Counted from the first letter of the stretch, positions 25,703 through 34,913 are shown. The stretch: DNA of 64,000 nt from RUG705 sp934101175 (GCA_934101175.1 CAKOQC010000001.1:1-64000), one strand, 5' to 3'. Translations and numbers: made by a program. The notes: generated from the sequence alone by a model not told the origin.

Positions 25703-26260
25703 ATGATAAATGTTAATGATTTTAAAAATGGTATGACTATAAGCTACGAAGGGAACTTATATCAAGTACTAGAATCTCAACATGTAAAACCAGGAAAAGG
25801 AGCAGCTATTGTTAAAACTAAATTAAAAAATTTAAGAACTGGTTCTATCGTAGAACAAACATTCAATTCTGGAATAAAGATTCCCCAAGGACATGTTGAA
25901 AAAATAAAGATGCAATATCTATATGAAAATAGTGGCAACTATACTTTCATGAATATGAATACTTATGAACAAGTTGATTTATCAAAAAGTCAAATTGAAA
26001 ATGAAGCTAAATTCTTAAAAGAAGGCTTAGAAGTATTAATATTCTTCTATGAAGGCGAAATGTTAGGTATTGAATTACCAGAAAAAATCGACTATGTAAT
26101 TACTTCAACAGAACCTGCTATTAAAGGAAATACTGCTACAAATGCTACTAAAGATGCAATTATTGAAACAGGTCTACTTGTTAAAGTACCATTGTTTATT
26201 GAACAAGGTGAAGAAATAATCGTATCTACTAAAGATGGCAAATACGTATCTAGAAAGTAA
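25703..26260 (+). CDS. efp: Elongation factor P
   Basis: This 185-aa factor enters stalled ribosomes and speeds peptide bond formation at polyproline stretches. Seen: MINVNDFKNGMTISYEGNLYQVLESQHVKPGKGAAIVKTKLKNL, with the lysine in the PGKGA loop that is modified in many bacteria, and two OB-fold domains ending with VPLFIEQGEEIIVSTKDGKYVSR. Length is normal. It follows rpmG in what looks like one transcript. Confidence 0.95.
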   Translation: MINVNDFKNGMTISYEGNLYQVLESQHVKPGKGAAIVKTKLKNLRTGSIVEQTFNSGIKIPQGHVEKIKMQYLYENSGNYTFMNMNTYEQVDLSKSQIENEAKFLKEGLEVLIFFYEGEMLGIELPEKIDYVITSTEPAIKGNTATNATKDAIIETGLLVKVPLFIEQGEEIIVSTKDGKYVSRK

Positions 26261-26405
26261 TTAATCAAAGGAATGTACACACATTCTTTTTTAATTAATT
26301 TAATACAAACAAATGTACGAAAACTATTGACATTAATTTTTATATATGATACTATTATATTGTAAGAAAAATATAAATGATATGATTCGTAAGAGTAGTG
26401 ATAAG

Positions 26406-27311
26406 ATGATTAAAATAGAAGATTTAGAAATAAGTAATAAAAATAAAGAAATATTAAATCAGTATCAAAAATACTTAATAACTATTAAATTCTTAAATGT
26501 TGATAGTACTATTAACTCATATATATTAGATATTTATAAATATTTAGAATATGTTGACAAAGATTATGATAAGACTGATAGTTATGATACATATAAATAC
26601 CTTAAATACTTAGAAAAAGAAAAGTATAGTATTTATTCTGTAGTAAGAAAAATATCTTCATTAAAATCATTCTATAACTATTTAAATACTGAAGAGATAT
26701 ATCATAACAATATTGATCTAGAAAGACCTAAGTTTTATAAGAAGTTACCTCATGTTCTAACCATCGACGAAGTAGATAAATTATTAGATATAAAATTAGA
26801 AACTCCATACGATTATCGTAATAAGGCAATGTTAGAATTAATGTATGCCACAGGTCTTCGTGTATCAGAACTCATAAACTTAACTTTTCAAAATATTGAT
26901 TTAGATAGACAAGTAGTTAGATGTTTTGGTAAAGGAAATAAAGAAAGAATAGTTCCGATGGGTGATGTTGCTTGCAAATATTTAAAAATATATCTAGAAG
27001 AATATCGTGATACCTTTTTAAAAGGTTACCTTTGTGATAATCTTTTCTTAAACAATCATGGCAAAAAAATGACTAGACAAGGATTTTTCAAAAACCTTAA
27101 AATAATTGCCCTAAATCAAGGAATTGAAGAAAACATTACTCCGCATATGCTAAGACACTCCTTTGCTACTCACTTACTAAATAATGGAGCTGACTTAAGA
27201 AGTATTCAAATGATGTTAGGACATGAAAATATTGGTACTACTGGGATATATACTAATGTATCACTAGAAAAATTAAAAGATAATTATGATTTATACTATC
27301 CAAAAGGATAG
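26406..27311 (+). CDS. xerD: Tyrosine recombinase of the XerC/XerD family
   Basis: This 301-aa enzyme cuts and rejoins DNA through a 3'-phosphotyrosine. All catalytic residues are present: Arg152 (ATGLRVSEL), His247 and Arg250 (HMLRHSFATHLL), His273 (MLGHENI) and Tyr282 (GIYTNVS). The N-terminal 90 residues are a SAM-like DNA-binding domain (YQKYLITIKFLNVDSTINSY). The main role is likely chromosome dimer resolution at dif. Because the window also contains invertible segments with 7-bp centres, an added role as their invertase is conceivable but not shown. I prefer ATG 26406 over an ATG 20 codons upstream, since GTGATAAG precedes it. Confidence 0.88.
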   Translation: MIKIEDLEISNKNKEILNQYQKYLITIKFLNVDSTINSYILDIYKYLEYVDKDYDKTDSYDTYKYLKYLEKEKYSIYSVVRKISSLKSFYNYLNTEEIYHNNIDLERPKFYKKLPHVLTIDEVDKLLDIKLETPYDYRNKAMLELMYATGLRVSELINLTFQNIDLDRQVVRCFGKGNKERIVPMGDVACKYLKIYLEEYRDTFLKGYLCDNLFLNNHGKKMTRQGFFKNLKIIALNQGIEENITPHMLRHSFATHLLNNGADLRSIQMMLGHENIGTTGIYTNVSLEKLKDNYDLYYPKG

Positions 27312-27325
27312 AGAAAGGATATAAA

Positions 27326-28693
27326 ATGAAATTAATAAAAGAAATATTTAGAGAATATGATATAAGAGGAATATATAATCAAGAATTAGATGAAGAAACA
27401 GCTTATCTAATAGGAAAGGCTTATGGTACAAAATTAAGAAGCTATGGCAAAAATAAAACTGTTGTAGCCTATGATAATCGTTTATCATCTCCATCTTTAG
27501 AAGAAAATCTAGTAAAAGGAGTATTAGAAACAGGTGTAGATGTTCTAAGATTAGGCCTAACAACAACTCCAATGTGCTATTTTGCTGCCAATTATTATGG
27601 TACAGATGCTAGTATGATGATTACTGCTAGTCATAATCCTAAAGAATACAATGGTTTTAAATTTTCTTATAACGGAATTCATAATGCTTATGGTGAGTCT
27701 GTTAAAGAAATATATGAAATTATAGAAAAAGGAGAATTTGCATCTGGAAAAGGTGAAATTATTAATAAGAATATTGAAGAAGCTTACATCGATTTAATTA
27801 CTAAAAAGTTAACATTTGGAAGCAGAAAAATTAAAGTTGTCTATGATTGTGGTAATGGCACTACTAGTATCATTGCGGATAAAGTTTTTGCAAAATTACC
27901 ACAAATAGATTCTATACCTTTATTTAATATTTCGGATGGCAATTTTCCTAATCATCATCCAGATCCTTGTGTATATGAAAATCTTTTCAAATTAAGAGAT
28001 AAAGTTCTAGAAGAACATGCTGACTTAGGAATCGGCTATGATGGTGATGGCGATCGTGTTGGCTTTATTGATAATCAAGGAAATATGATTGAAACTGATA
28101 AATTCATGATTATCATGTGGAAATATCTTTATGATAAAGTTTCTAATAAAGCTTGCTTATTTGATGTAAAATGTAGTAAGTCTCTTGAAGATGAACTAAT
28201 TAAATTAGGAGTTAAACCAGTTGAATATCGTACTGGTAATTCATATACTAGAGCTGCTTCAGCAGAAGGAAATTATCCACTAAGTGGAGAATTATCAGGA
28301 CACGTCTATTTTAGAGATAAGTTTCCAGGATATGATGATGGTATTTATGCCGGAATGCGCTTAATTGAATTACTAACCCATACCGATAAACCATTATCAA
28401 GCCTGTTAGATGATGTAAATAAATATTATTCAACTCCTGAGATGAAAGTCAAAACAACTGATGATAAAAAATTCTTAATTATTAATAAAATAAAAGAGTA
28501 TTGTGAAAACAAAGAATATAACATATTAACAATAGACGGAGTTAAAGCAAAATTTTCTGATGGATTTGCCTTAGTAAGAGCCTCAAATACTGGCCCTAAC
28601 ATCACCATGCGTTTTGAAGCTACTACCGAAAAAAGACTTGAAGAATTAAAAGAAGAATTTGCTACTGAATTAAACAAATATTTAGATAAATAA
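27326..28693 (+). CDS. Phosphomannomutase/phosphoglucomutase
   Basis: This 455-aa alpha-D-phosphohexomutase moves phosphate between C1 and C6 of mannose or glucose phosphates, feeding sugar-nucleotide synthesis. Visible: FREYDIRGIYNQEL, the phosphoserine loop TASHNPKEYNGFK, the metal loop GYDGDGDRVGF, the sugar loop GELSGHVYF and a C-terminal phosphate-binding RASNTGPNITMRFEA. Length is normal for ManB-type enzymes. It follows xerD after 14 bp. Substrate preference cannot be read from the sequence. Confidence 0.9.
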   Translation: MKLIKEIFREYDIRGIYNQELDEETAYLIGKAYGTKLRSYGKNKTVVAYDNRLSSPSLEENLVKGVLETGVDVLRLGLTTTPMCYFAANYYGTDASMMITASHNPKEYNGFKFSYNGIHNAYGESVKEIYEIIEKGEFASGKGEIINKNIEEAYIDLITKKLTFGSRKIKVVYDCGNGTTSIIADKVFAKLPQIDSIPLFNISDGNFPNHHPDPCVYENLFKLRDKVLEEHADLGIGYDGDGDRVGFIDNQGNMIETDKFMIIMWKYLYDKVSNKACLFDVKCSKSLEDELIKLGVKPVEYRTGNSYTRAASAEGNYPLSGELSGHVYFRDKFPGYDDGIYAGMRLIELLTHTDKPLSSLLDDVNKYYSTPEMKVKTTDDKKFLIINKIKEYCENKEYNILTIDGVKAKFSDGFALVRASNTGPNITMRFEATTEKRLEELKEEFATELNKYLDK

Positions 28694-28731
28694 TATTATT
28701 TATAAAAATGTGTCAAGTGATGTCTAAAGTC

Positions 28732-28759
28732 TTGCATATATTTCTATATATGATATAAT
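28732..28759 (+). promoter_or_regulatory. Promoter of 6S RNA
   Basis: TTGCAT at 28732-28737 and an extended -10 TGATATAAT ending at 28759, 16-bp spacer. Transcription is expected to start near 28766, where the RNA's terminal stem begins. Confidence 0.7.
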
Positions 28760-28765
28760 TAAACT

Positions 28766-28942
28766 ACCTGAAGGATACGACAACTAGATTTAAAACCGAC
28801 AAAGATATATAAAGGGGATCTAATTACTTATATGTGTTGAATGCTTAATCTGTATTAAGAATCCTAATTATGAGTATGTGATTACCCACCTGTGTGATTT
28901 ACGCGCGGGTTTTATCTCCCTAGTATCGGTTCTTTGGGTAAA
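28766..28942 (+). ncRNA. ssrS: 6S RNA
   Basis: About 175 nt that fold into a long rod. ACCTGAAGGA (28766-28775) pairs over ten bases with TTCTTTGGGT (28930-28939). CGA then pairs with TCG, CTAG (28784-28787) with CTAG (28920-28923), and AAAACC (28792-28797) with GGTTTT (28908-28913), leaving a large internal loop. This is the architecture of 6S RNA, which mimics an open promoter and binds the housekeeping RNA polymerase. In Bacillus subtilis the 6S-2 gene bsrB lies next to tcdA (yrvM), and the same neighbour follows here. Identification rests on fold and context rather than on a covariance search. Confidence 0.75.
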
Positions 28943-28954
28943 ACTATTGACTTT

Positions 28955-28983
28955 AAGAGATAATTGTTATATTATCTCTTTTT
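28955..28983 (+). terminator. Terminator after 6S RNA
   Basis: AAGAGATAAT / TGTTAT / ATTATCTCTT, a perfect 10-bp stem, then T. A TTGACT...TATATT pair overlaps it (15-bp spacer) and may serve tcdA. Confidence 0.75.
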
Positions 28984-29000
28984 GTATGGAGTGTGATAAA

Positions 29001-29693
29001 ATGTTTGAACGAGTAATCTCTTTAGTAGGAGAATCAAATTATCAAAAAATTAAAAACACAACCGTTTTGGTTGTAGGACTTGGAGGAGTAGGAGGATACG
29101 CTATGGAATCCTTAATTCGTAGTGGCATTCATAATATCATTCTAGTAGACTATGACAATATTGATATAACTAATCTAAACCGTCAAATCATTACTAACAA
29201 TACTAATATTGGCAAACCTAAAGTAAAAGAAGCCAAAGAAAGAATTTTAAGTATCAATCCTCATTGTAATGTTAAAACATATCAAACATTTCTTGAAGAA
29301 AAAACTATTAATATTCTTACTGAAAATAAAATAGATTATATCGTAGACGCTTGCGATAGTGTTCCAGCAAAAAAACTTCTAATAAAATATTCCCTAGATA
29401 ACAACATAAAACTAATTTCTAGTATGGGTACTGCTAATAAAATAGATCCTACTAAATTAACTGTAACAGATATTAGAAAAACATCTTATGACCCTTTAGC
29501 AAAAATCTTAAGAAAATACGTTAATGATCTTAAAACAAATAAAAAAGTTATGGTCGTATCATCAACAGAAATGCCCGTTAGAAAAGATTGCCTATCAAGT
29601 TTAGTATATGTTCCTGCAACAGCTGGATTATTATGCTCAAACTATATTATAAGAGACATTATAAATAAGAAAGAAGATGTAAATAATGACTAA
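29001..29693 (+). CDS. tcdA: tRNA threonylcarbamoyladenosine dehydratase
   Basis: This 230-aa E1-like ATP-binding enzyme dehydrates t6A37 of tRNA to the cyclic form ct6A. Seen: VLVVGLGGVGGYAMESLIRSGIHNIILVDYDNID (nucleotide site), TNLNRQIITNNTNIGKPKV, IVDACDSVPAKKLLIKY and the late SSTEMPVRKDCLSSL. It has the length of the short TcdA form. ATG 29001 behind GGAGTGTGATAAA is chosen; the longer upstream frame runs through 6S RNA. It overlaps the next gene by 8 bp. Confidence 0.9.
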   Translation: MFERVISLVGESNYQKIKNTTVLVVGLGGVGGYAMESLIRSGIHNIILVDYDNIDITNLNRQIITNNTNIGKPKVKEAKERILSINPHCNVKTYQTFLEEKTINILTENKIDYIVDACDSVPAKKLLIKYSLDNNIKLISSMGTANKIDPTKLTVTDIRKTSYDPLAKILRKYVNDLKTNKKVMVVSSTEMPVRKDCLSSLVYVPATAGLLCSNYIIRDIINKKEDVNND

Positions 29694-30108
29694 AAGTAAA
29701 TACCTCTTAATTGAATCATCTGGAATTAATATCAAAAATTTAAAATCAATTACTATTGAAGAAATTTTTGACAAATACCAAATTCCCACTGAATATCAAA
29801 AAATAATTCTAAGAAATTGTCTATATACTTCACCAAACCCACAAAAAGAATTCTATGAATTAACTACCGATATAGAATTTTCTCTTCTATGCATGAGTCA
29901 AAAACACGATTGTTTCTTATTATGTAGTGAAAATTCTAATGGTAATAGAGTATTTATAAAAAGTAATTATACTCCTATAGATAAAGAATTAGTAAACACA
30001 TTTTATCAAGGAATAATAGACAAAAATCTTGCTCTAAATTATGAATTAGCTGTCAATGAAATAATAGGAATAAAGAAAAAAGTATTCAAAAAAACTAGAA
30101 AAAAATAG
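29686..30108 (+). CDS. Unknown 140-aa protein coupled to tcdA
   Basis: I do not recognise this small soluble protein. It has four Cys (in RNCLY, SLLCMS, HDCFLLC), strand-like segments in the middle and a strongly basic end (GIKKKVFKKTRKK), so it may touch nucleic acid. It starts within the last codons of tcdA (8-bp overlap), which indicates coupled translation and perhaps a tRNA-related role. A terminator overlaps its stop codon. Confidence 0.6.
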   Translation: MTKSKYLLIESSGINIKNLKSITIEEIFDKYQIPTEYQKIILRNCLYTSPNPQKEFYELTTDIEFSLLCMSQKHDCFLLCSENSNGNRVFIKSNYTPIDKELVNTFYQGIIDKNLALNYELAVNEIIGIKKKVFKKTRKK

Positions 30109-30139
30109 TAGTCTTCTTAAAAGAAATTACTATTTTTTT
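30101..30139 (+). terminator. Intrinsic terminator
   Basis: AAAAATAGTA (30101-30110) pairs with TACTATTTTT (30128-30137) within a T run; it closes the tcdA pair. Confidence 0.7.
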
Positions 30140-30190
30140 CTTGATAGTTATAGATATTTATAATATAATTATATAAAGGAGTATAACAAT

Positions 30191-30892
30191 ATGAATAGTA
30201 CAAACATTTTAATTCCTAATCATGTCGCTATCATTCTAGATGGTAATGGCAGATGGGCAAAAGAAAGAGGATTAAAAAGGACTGAAGGCCATCGTGAAGG
30301 CTACAAAACACTAAAAAAAATAAGTAAATATATTTTACATAAAGGAACAAAGTATCTTTCTGTTTTTGCATTTTCCACAGAAAACTTTAATAGACCAAAA
30401 GAAGAAGTAGATTATTTAATGAATTTATTTATCAAAGGTTTTAAGAATGATACTTGGTATTTCAATAAAGAAAACATTCGTGTAGTATTCTCAGGAAGAA
30501 AAGAAAAATTATCTAAAGAAGTATTAGAAGCCATGGATATCATGGAAAAAGATACTCTAAACAATACTGGAGGTATTTTGAATATCTGTCTTAATTATGG
30601 AGGTAGAGCCGAAATTGTTGATGCTGTAAACAAAATAATAAAAGACAAAAAAGAATCTATCACTGAAGAAGAATTCAAAAAATATCTCTACCAAGACTTA
30701 CCAGATATTGACCTAATGATAAGAACTAGTGGTGAAATAAGAATTAGCAATTTTATGCTATGGCAATTATCTTATGCTGAACTATATTTCCCTAACTGTT
30801 ACTTTCCAGATTTTCTTGAAGAAGAATATGATAAAGCCTTAACCGAATATACAAAAAGAGATCGCAGATTTGGTGGCTTAAAGAATGAATAG
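30191..30892 (+). CDS. uppS: Undecaprenyl diphosphate synthase
   Basis: This 233-aa cytosolic cis-prenyltransferase adds isopentenyl units to farnesyl diphosphate to make the C55 carrier of cell-wall synthesis. Seen: HVAIILDGNGRWAKERGLKRTEGHREG (diphosphate site with the catalytic Asp), FAFSTENFNRPKEEV, and the late RTSGEIRISNFMLWQLSYAELYF. Length is normal. It opens an operon with a phosphoesterase and enolase, the genes overlapping by 8 bp each. Confidence 0.95.
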   Translation: MNSTNILIPNHVAIILDGNGRWAKERGLKRTEGHREGYKTLKKISKYILHKGTKYLSVFAFSTENFNRPKEEVDYLMNLFIKGFKNDTWYFNKENIRVVFSGRKEKLSKEVLEAMDIMEKDTLNNTGGILNICLNYGGRAEIVDAVNKIIKDKKESITEEEFKKYLYQDLPDIDLMIRTSGEIRISNFMLWQLSYAELYFPNCYFPDFLEEEYDKALTEYTKRDRRFGGLKNE

Positions 30893-31763
30893 AATAAGAA
30901 TTAAAGAAGATATTATAAGAAATGAAAATGCTAAAAAAGATATAACCATAATACATATCGCAGATATCCATTTTAGCATTAATACCAAATTTAAAGATTT
31001 AGAAAAACTTAAAAATAAAATATCCTTAAATAATCCAGATTATCTAGTCATTACAGGAGACTTAATTGATGAGCCTAGTATCACAAAAAATAAATATAAA
31101 ATCAAAGAGTTATTAGTATTTTTAACAGAACTAAGTAAATTTACTAAAGTTTTAATATCGCTAGGTAATCATGATATTTTTACTGAAGAAGATAAGACTT
31201 TCTTTAAAAAAATAAATGAAATAAAAGACATCTATATTCTAGACAATACTAGTTATCAAGATGAATTTATCTATATCGCTGGCCTAACTTTACCAACACA
31301 ATATTATTATAACATATCAAATGATGAATCCGCAGAAGCTTTATTAAATGAGCTTAAAAATCAAAGAAAACTACTTGGAAGTAGATTGCCAAGAAATATT
31401 CCTAAAGTAATGCTTATTCATTCACCATTAAAACTAACTGAAGATCAAGTCCTAGATAAATTATCCGACTATGACTTAATTTTATCAGGTCATACTCATA
31501 ATGGTATGGTTCCATCATTATTAGATAAATTGATAAAAAATAATAAAGGTTTAGTAGCTCCTAATAAAAAGTTATTTCCAGATATATCAAGGGGCAAAGT
31601 AGAGAAGTATCATAAAGGAAAGAATGTAACCATTATTATAAATGGTGGCATTACTAAATTATCAAATAAATCAGGTAAGTTCTTAAGTAGCTTTAACTGG
31701 TTATATGATAAGAATATAAATAAAATAATAATAACAAAGAAAAGAGGAAAATGTTATGAGTAA
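30885..31763 (+). CDS. Calcineurin-like metallophosphoesterase
   Basis: This 292-aa protein has the full two-metal phosphoesterase motif set: HIADIHF (D-x-H), ITGDLID (GD), LGNHD (GNH), a late HS in LIHSPLK and SGHTHNG (GHxH). It is similar in layout to YkuE/YaeI-type phosphoesterases, which act on lipid- or nucleotide-linked phosphates, but no membrane helix is present. The substrate is unknown. Its 8-bp overlaps with uppS before it and eno after it show tight coupling, and the uppS link may suggest a lipid-phosphate substrate, which is inference. Confidence 0.85.
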   Translation: MNRIRIKEDIIRNENAKKDITIIHIADIHFSINTKFKDLEKLKNKISLNNPDYLVITGDLIDEPSITKNKYKIKELLVFLTELSKFTKVLISLGNHDIFTEEDKTFFKKINEIKDIYILDNTSYQDEFIYIAGLTLPTQYYYNISNDESAEALLNELKNQRKLLGSRLPRNIPKVMLIHSPLKLTEDQVLDKLSDYDLILSGHTHNGMVPSLLDKLIKNNKGLVAPNKKLFPDISRGKVEKYHKGKNVTIIINGGITKLSNKSGKFLSSFNWLYDKNINKIIITKKRGKCYE

Positions 31764-32979
31764 AATTAAAGATGTAAAAGCAAGAGAAATAATGGATTCC
31801 AGAGGAAATCCTACTGTTGAAGTAGATGTTTACCTAGAAGATGGCTCAATGGGTAGAGCAATGGTTCCATCTGGAGCATCAACCGGTATTAGAGAAGCTC
31901 TAGAATTACGCGACAAAGACGAAAGATTTATGGGTAAAGGAGTTTTGAAAGCTGTAAATAACGTCAACACTATTATTCGTGATAAAGTAATTGGCATGGA
32001 AGCTACAAAACAAGAAGAACTTGATAACTTAATGATTGAATTAGATGGCACAGAAAATAAATCAAACCTAGGAGCAAATGCTATTTTAGGCGTATCATTA
32101 GCAAATCTAAAAGCCGCTGCTATTTCTAGCAAAATGCCTTTATATAAATATGTTGGATCAGGTAAAACCCTTCCAAGACCAATGATGAATATTATTAATG
32201 GTGGAGCTCATGCTGATAATCATCTAGATTTCCAAGAATATATGATAATTCCAAGTAGAGACACTATTAAAGAAAGAATTCGTGTTGGAGCAGAAGTATT
32301 CCATAATCTAAAAAAAGTTCTAAAAGACAAAGGCTACAACACTAATGTCGGAGACGAAGGCGGTTTTGCTCCAGATCTTAAGAGTAACGAAGAAGGATTT
32401 AAAGTAATCATTGAAGCCATTGAAAAAGCAGGTTATGTACCTGGCAAAGATGTAAATTTAGGAATAGATGTAGCTGCTTCTGAGTTCTATCAAGATGGTT
32501 ATTACATGGTAGATAATAAAAAGTTAACAACTGAAGAATTAATAAATTTCTACATTGAATTAGTAGAAAAATATCCTATCATTAGCATTGAAGATCCAGT
32601 TGATGAAAATGATTGGGATGGCTTCAAATTAATAACTGAAAAACTAGGAGACAAAATTCAATTAGTTGGAGATGACCTATTTGTAACTAATATTAAATGC
32701 CTAGAAAAAGGAATTGAATTACATGCTGGTAATGCTATTTTATTAAAATTAAATCAAATAGGAACATATACTGAAACCTTAAAAACTATTAATCTAGCTA
32801 AAGAACATGGTTACAAAACAGTAATTTCTCATCGTAGTGGTGAAACAGAAGATACTACAATTGCTGATTTAGCAGTAGGATTAGACCTAGGTCAAATAAA
32901 AACTGGTTCAATGTCTAGAACTGATAGAATGTGTAAATATAATCAATTAATAAGAATTGAAGAAGAATTGACAAAATAA
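31756..32979 (+). CDS. eno: Enolase
   Basis: This 407-aa glycolytic enzyme converts 2-phosphoglycerate to phosphoenolpyruvate. Seen: AREIMDSRGNPTVEVDV, VPSGASTGIREALELRD, SNLGANAILGVSLA, NGGAHADNHLDFQEYMI, GDEGGFAP, SIEDPVDENDW, VGDDLFVTN, LLKLNQIGT and SHRSGETEDTTIADLAV, the conserved Mg and substrate residues. It is about 20 residues shorter than usual, with gaps in the middle and a short C-terminus, but no motif is missing. It is co-translated with the phosphoesterase gene. Confidence 0.95.
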   Translation: MSKIKDVKAREIMDSRGNPTVEVDVYLEDGSMGRAMVPSGASTGIREALELRDKDERFMGKGVLKAVNNVNTIIRDKVIGMEATKQEELDNLMIELDGTENKSNLGANAILGVSLANLKAAAISSKMPLYKYVGSGKTLPRPMMNIINGGAHADNHLDFQEYMIIPSRDTIKERIRVGAEVFHNLKKVLKDKGYNTNVGDEGGFAPDLKSNEEGFKVIIEAIEKAGYVPGKDVNLGIDVAASEFYQDGYYMVDNKKLTTEELINFYIELVEKYPIISIEDPVDENDWDGFKLITEKLGDKIQLVGDDLFVTNIKCLEKGIELHAGNAILLKLNQIGTYTETLKTINLAKEHGYKTVISHRSGETEDTTIADLAVGLDLGQIKTGSMSRTDRMCKYNQLIRIEEELTK

Positions 32980-32988
32980 AACTTTTAA

Positions 32989-33012
32989 ACCATCTATAAT
33001 TAAGATGGTGAT
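32989..33012 (+). promoter_or_regulatory. Hairpin covering the ribosome site of the Cse60-like gene
   Basis: ACCATCT (32989-32995) pairs perfectly with AGATGGT (33003-33009). The second arm contains the first bases of the Shine-Dalgarno GGTGAT used by ATG 33016, so translation may be restrained when the hairpin forms. Confidence 0.4.
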
Positions 33013-33015
33013 AAA

Positions 33016-33186
33016 ATGAAAATTAAAATATTTGATGAATCTCATGAAAAAGATTTAGAAGAAGCAATTAATAAATTTTTGAAAGAAAAAGAAGCTGAAA
33101 TAATTGATGTTAAATTCTCCGTAGCTGCCTGTATCTATGGAGAAGAACAAATATATTGCTTTTCAGCCTTACTTTTGTATAAGTAA
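33016..33186 (+). CDS. Cse60-like small protein
   Basis: This 56-aa protein (MKIKIFDESHEKDLEEAINK, then a strand-rich end with FSVAACIYGEEQIYCFSALLLYK) matches the pattern of sporulation protein Cse60: K-x-F-x-E-x-HEKDLE near the start, IxDxxFS in the middle and YxxSALLLY at the end. In Bacillus Cse60 is a sigma-E-dependent sporulation protein of unknown role, but similar proteins occur in phages and non-spore-formers. It lies 36 bp after eno and 22 bp before the J-domain gene. Confidence 0.7.
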   Translation: MKIKIFDESHEKDLEEAINKFLKEKEAEIIDVKFSVAACIYGEEQIYCFSALLLYK

Positions 33187-33208
33187 TAAAAAAAGGAGAT
33201 TGGTAGTA

Positions 33209-34900
33209 ATGAATCTAAAAGAAGCATATACCTTATATTTTGGAAAAACTGATGAAATAATAAATGAACGATTTATATCTTCTGAACTAACCAAAGAAAT
33301 CGTTAAACAAAAATATCGTCAACTTATGAAAATAAATCATCCAGATGCTCATCCTGAAGCAACAGAAAAATACAACGAGATTACCAGAAAAATAATTGAA
33401 GCGAATGAAGTCTTAAATAAAGCTTTAGATAAAAAAATTAATTATCATAAACAAAGTCCTGTAAGAAATATCTTTATAAAAAATAGTGAACCTTCTAAAA
33501 TAGTAAAAGCCTATAAAGAGGCTTTAAAACAAATGTACGAAATAAGAAGTTACTTTATAATAACCGAACTAAAAAAGAATTTGTCATATTTTCGTAATGA
33601 AATAATGAATAGTGCTAGCCCTGAAGAAGTATACACTCTAAGAAAAGAAGCCAATGAAATATCAGAACAAGCTAAAGCAAAACTAACATCATTAAAACAA
33701 GAATATTTAGATATTACAAATAAAGTTAGCTCTAGATACATTTCTGATGAAGAATTAGAAGGACTATTTAAAAGATTTGCTGAAGAACACTACAATGATT
33801 GGGATAACCCATTTGTATTAAATGATTTAAATTTATGGGATAAAAATGAAGATTTAAGAAAAATAGATATTAATCTATCATACATTAATAATATTAAAAA
33901 TAAATTTAAAAACATTCTAGCAACATCAAATGATGTAAATATAGCTGTAAGATACTTAATATTATCTAATATGTCTAATGACGTTTTATCTAAACTAAAG
34001 ACCATGAAAAATACTAAAGAAAAGATAATTCTATGGAGAGAATTCTTAAGAAAAGAAGATCATCATTTAATTACTATTGGTAACTGGGATCAAGAGAGTA
34101 GAAGACTTATGATACTTTTAGACGATATGGACCAAAAAGACATTACTGAAGATTTTATCAAACAAATAAATATAGAATTAATTGCTTCTTTAACAAATAA
34201 AAGCTTAAAAGTTTTAAATAATCCAAATGAAATAAATAGATTAAATACTCAACTAAGGCAAAACAAAGATACTTATCAAAAAAATAAGAAAAAAGCTGCT
34301 AAAGAATTTAAAAAAGCTAAAAAGGAATTACTAGAAATAATCAAGAAAGATTCCTGTGAAATAAAGGAGATAAGTCAAATTTATCAAACACAAACAGGCA
34401 AAAAAATAAAGTTTGATAAACCAGCTAACAGTAACAAACAAGATGATGATAATGTTTTTGATACATATTGTTATTTTGAAACCCAACTAGCAAAAAGTCA
34501 AAGAGTAGCTATCGACTTATTCTATCATACATTAATTAACTACTATGCCTACACAGGAAACTTCACTGTTGACTTAGAAATAGATCAAATATATTCTGAA
34601 TATTGCAATGGAAAAACCGAGGATTTAAATAAAATATATGCATACTTAAAAAATAAGTATATAAAAGAAATAGATGCAAGCGGTTATCGTGTTACTAAAG
34701 AAACTGATGCCGTTGCTAAAAGAAATATTTGTTTTGAAATAGATAGTTTCTTAGATTTTTGTAAAAAAAGAAATCTTTCTCTTGCACCAGAACTAGCACT
34801 TGTCTACAGAAATAAAGAAAGTCTAAGTACTAGCAAATTATATAAACTATATAATGATGTTGTAAATAGTGTATGTACAAAACATCAAACAAGGGTATAA
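33209..34900 (+). CDS. J-domain protein with long helical C-terminus
   Basis: This 563-aa protein has a J-domain at about residues 1-75 (KQKYRQLMKINHPDAHPEATEKYNEITRKIIEANEVLNKA) with the HPD motif that stimulates DnaK ATPase. No G/F region, Cys-repeat zinc finger or standard DnaJ substrate domain follows. The rest is charged and mostly helical, with coiled-coil-like stretches (about 95-190 and 355-410), and is not recognised. It is thus a class C J-protein that recruits DnaK to a particular client. The next gene, 13 bp downstream, is a large unusual protein that could be that client. ATG 33209 is chosen because AAAAGGAGATTGG precedes it. Confidence 0.75.
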   Translation: MNLKEAYTLYFGKTDEIINERFISSELTKEIVKQKYRQLMKINHPDAHPEATEKYNEITRKIIEANEVLNKALDKKINYHKQSPVRNIFIKNSEPSKIVKAYKEALKQMYEIRSYFIITELKKNLSYFRNEIMNSASPEEVYTLRKEANEISEQAKAKLTSLKQEYLDITNKVSSRYISDEELEGLFKRFAEEHYNDWDNPFVLNDLNLWDKNEDLRKIDINLSYINNIKNKFKNILATSNDVNIAVRYLILSNMSNDVLSKLKTMKNTKEKIILWREFLRKEDHHLITIGNWDQESRRLMILLDDMDQKDITEDFIKQINIELIASLTNKSLKVLNNPNEINRLNTQLRQNKDTYQKNKKKAAKEFKKAKKELLEIIKKDSCEIKEISQIYQTQTGKKIKFDKPANSNKQDDDNVFDTYCYFETQLAKSQRVAIDLFYHTLINYYAYTGNFTVDLEIDQIYSEYCNGKTEDLNKIYAYLKNKYIKEIDASGYRVTKETDAVAKRNICFEIDSFLDFCKKRNLSLAPELALVYRNKESLSTSKLYKLYNDVVNSVCTKHQTRV

Positions 34901-34913
34901 GAAGAGGTAAATT

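Noticed and set aside
26406..27311. Integrase of the 5' island or dedicated invertase
   Set aside because: The gene lies among housekeeping genes far from both loci and has the features of XerD; a role in inversion is only a hypothesis.
28878..29000. N-terminal extension of TcdA
   Set aside because: The extended frame runs through the 6S RNA 3' half and terminator; ATG 29001 has a ribosome site and matches the family start.
33137..33208. N-terminal extension of the J-domain protein
   Set aside because: It overlaps the Cse60-like gene in another frame, and ATG 33209 has AAAAGGAGATTGG upstream and begins the J-domain properly.
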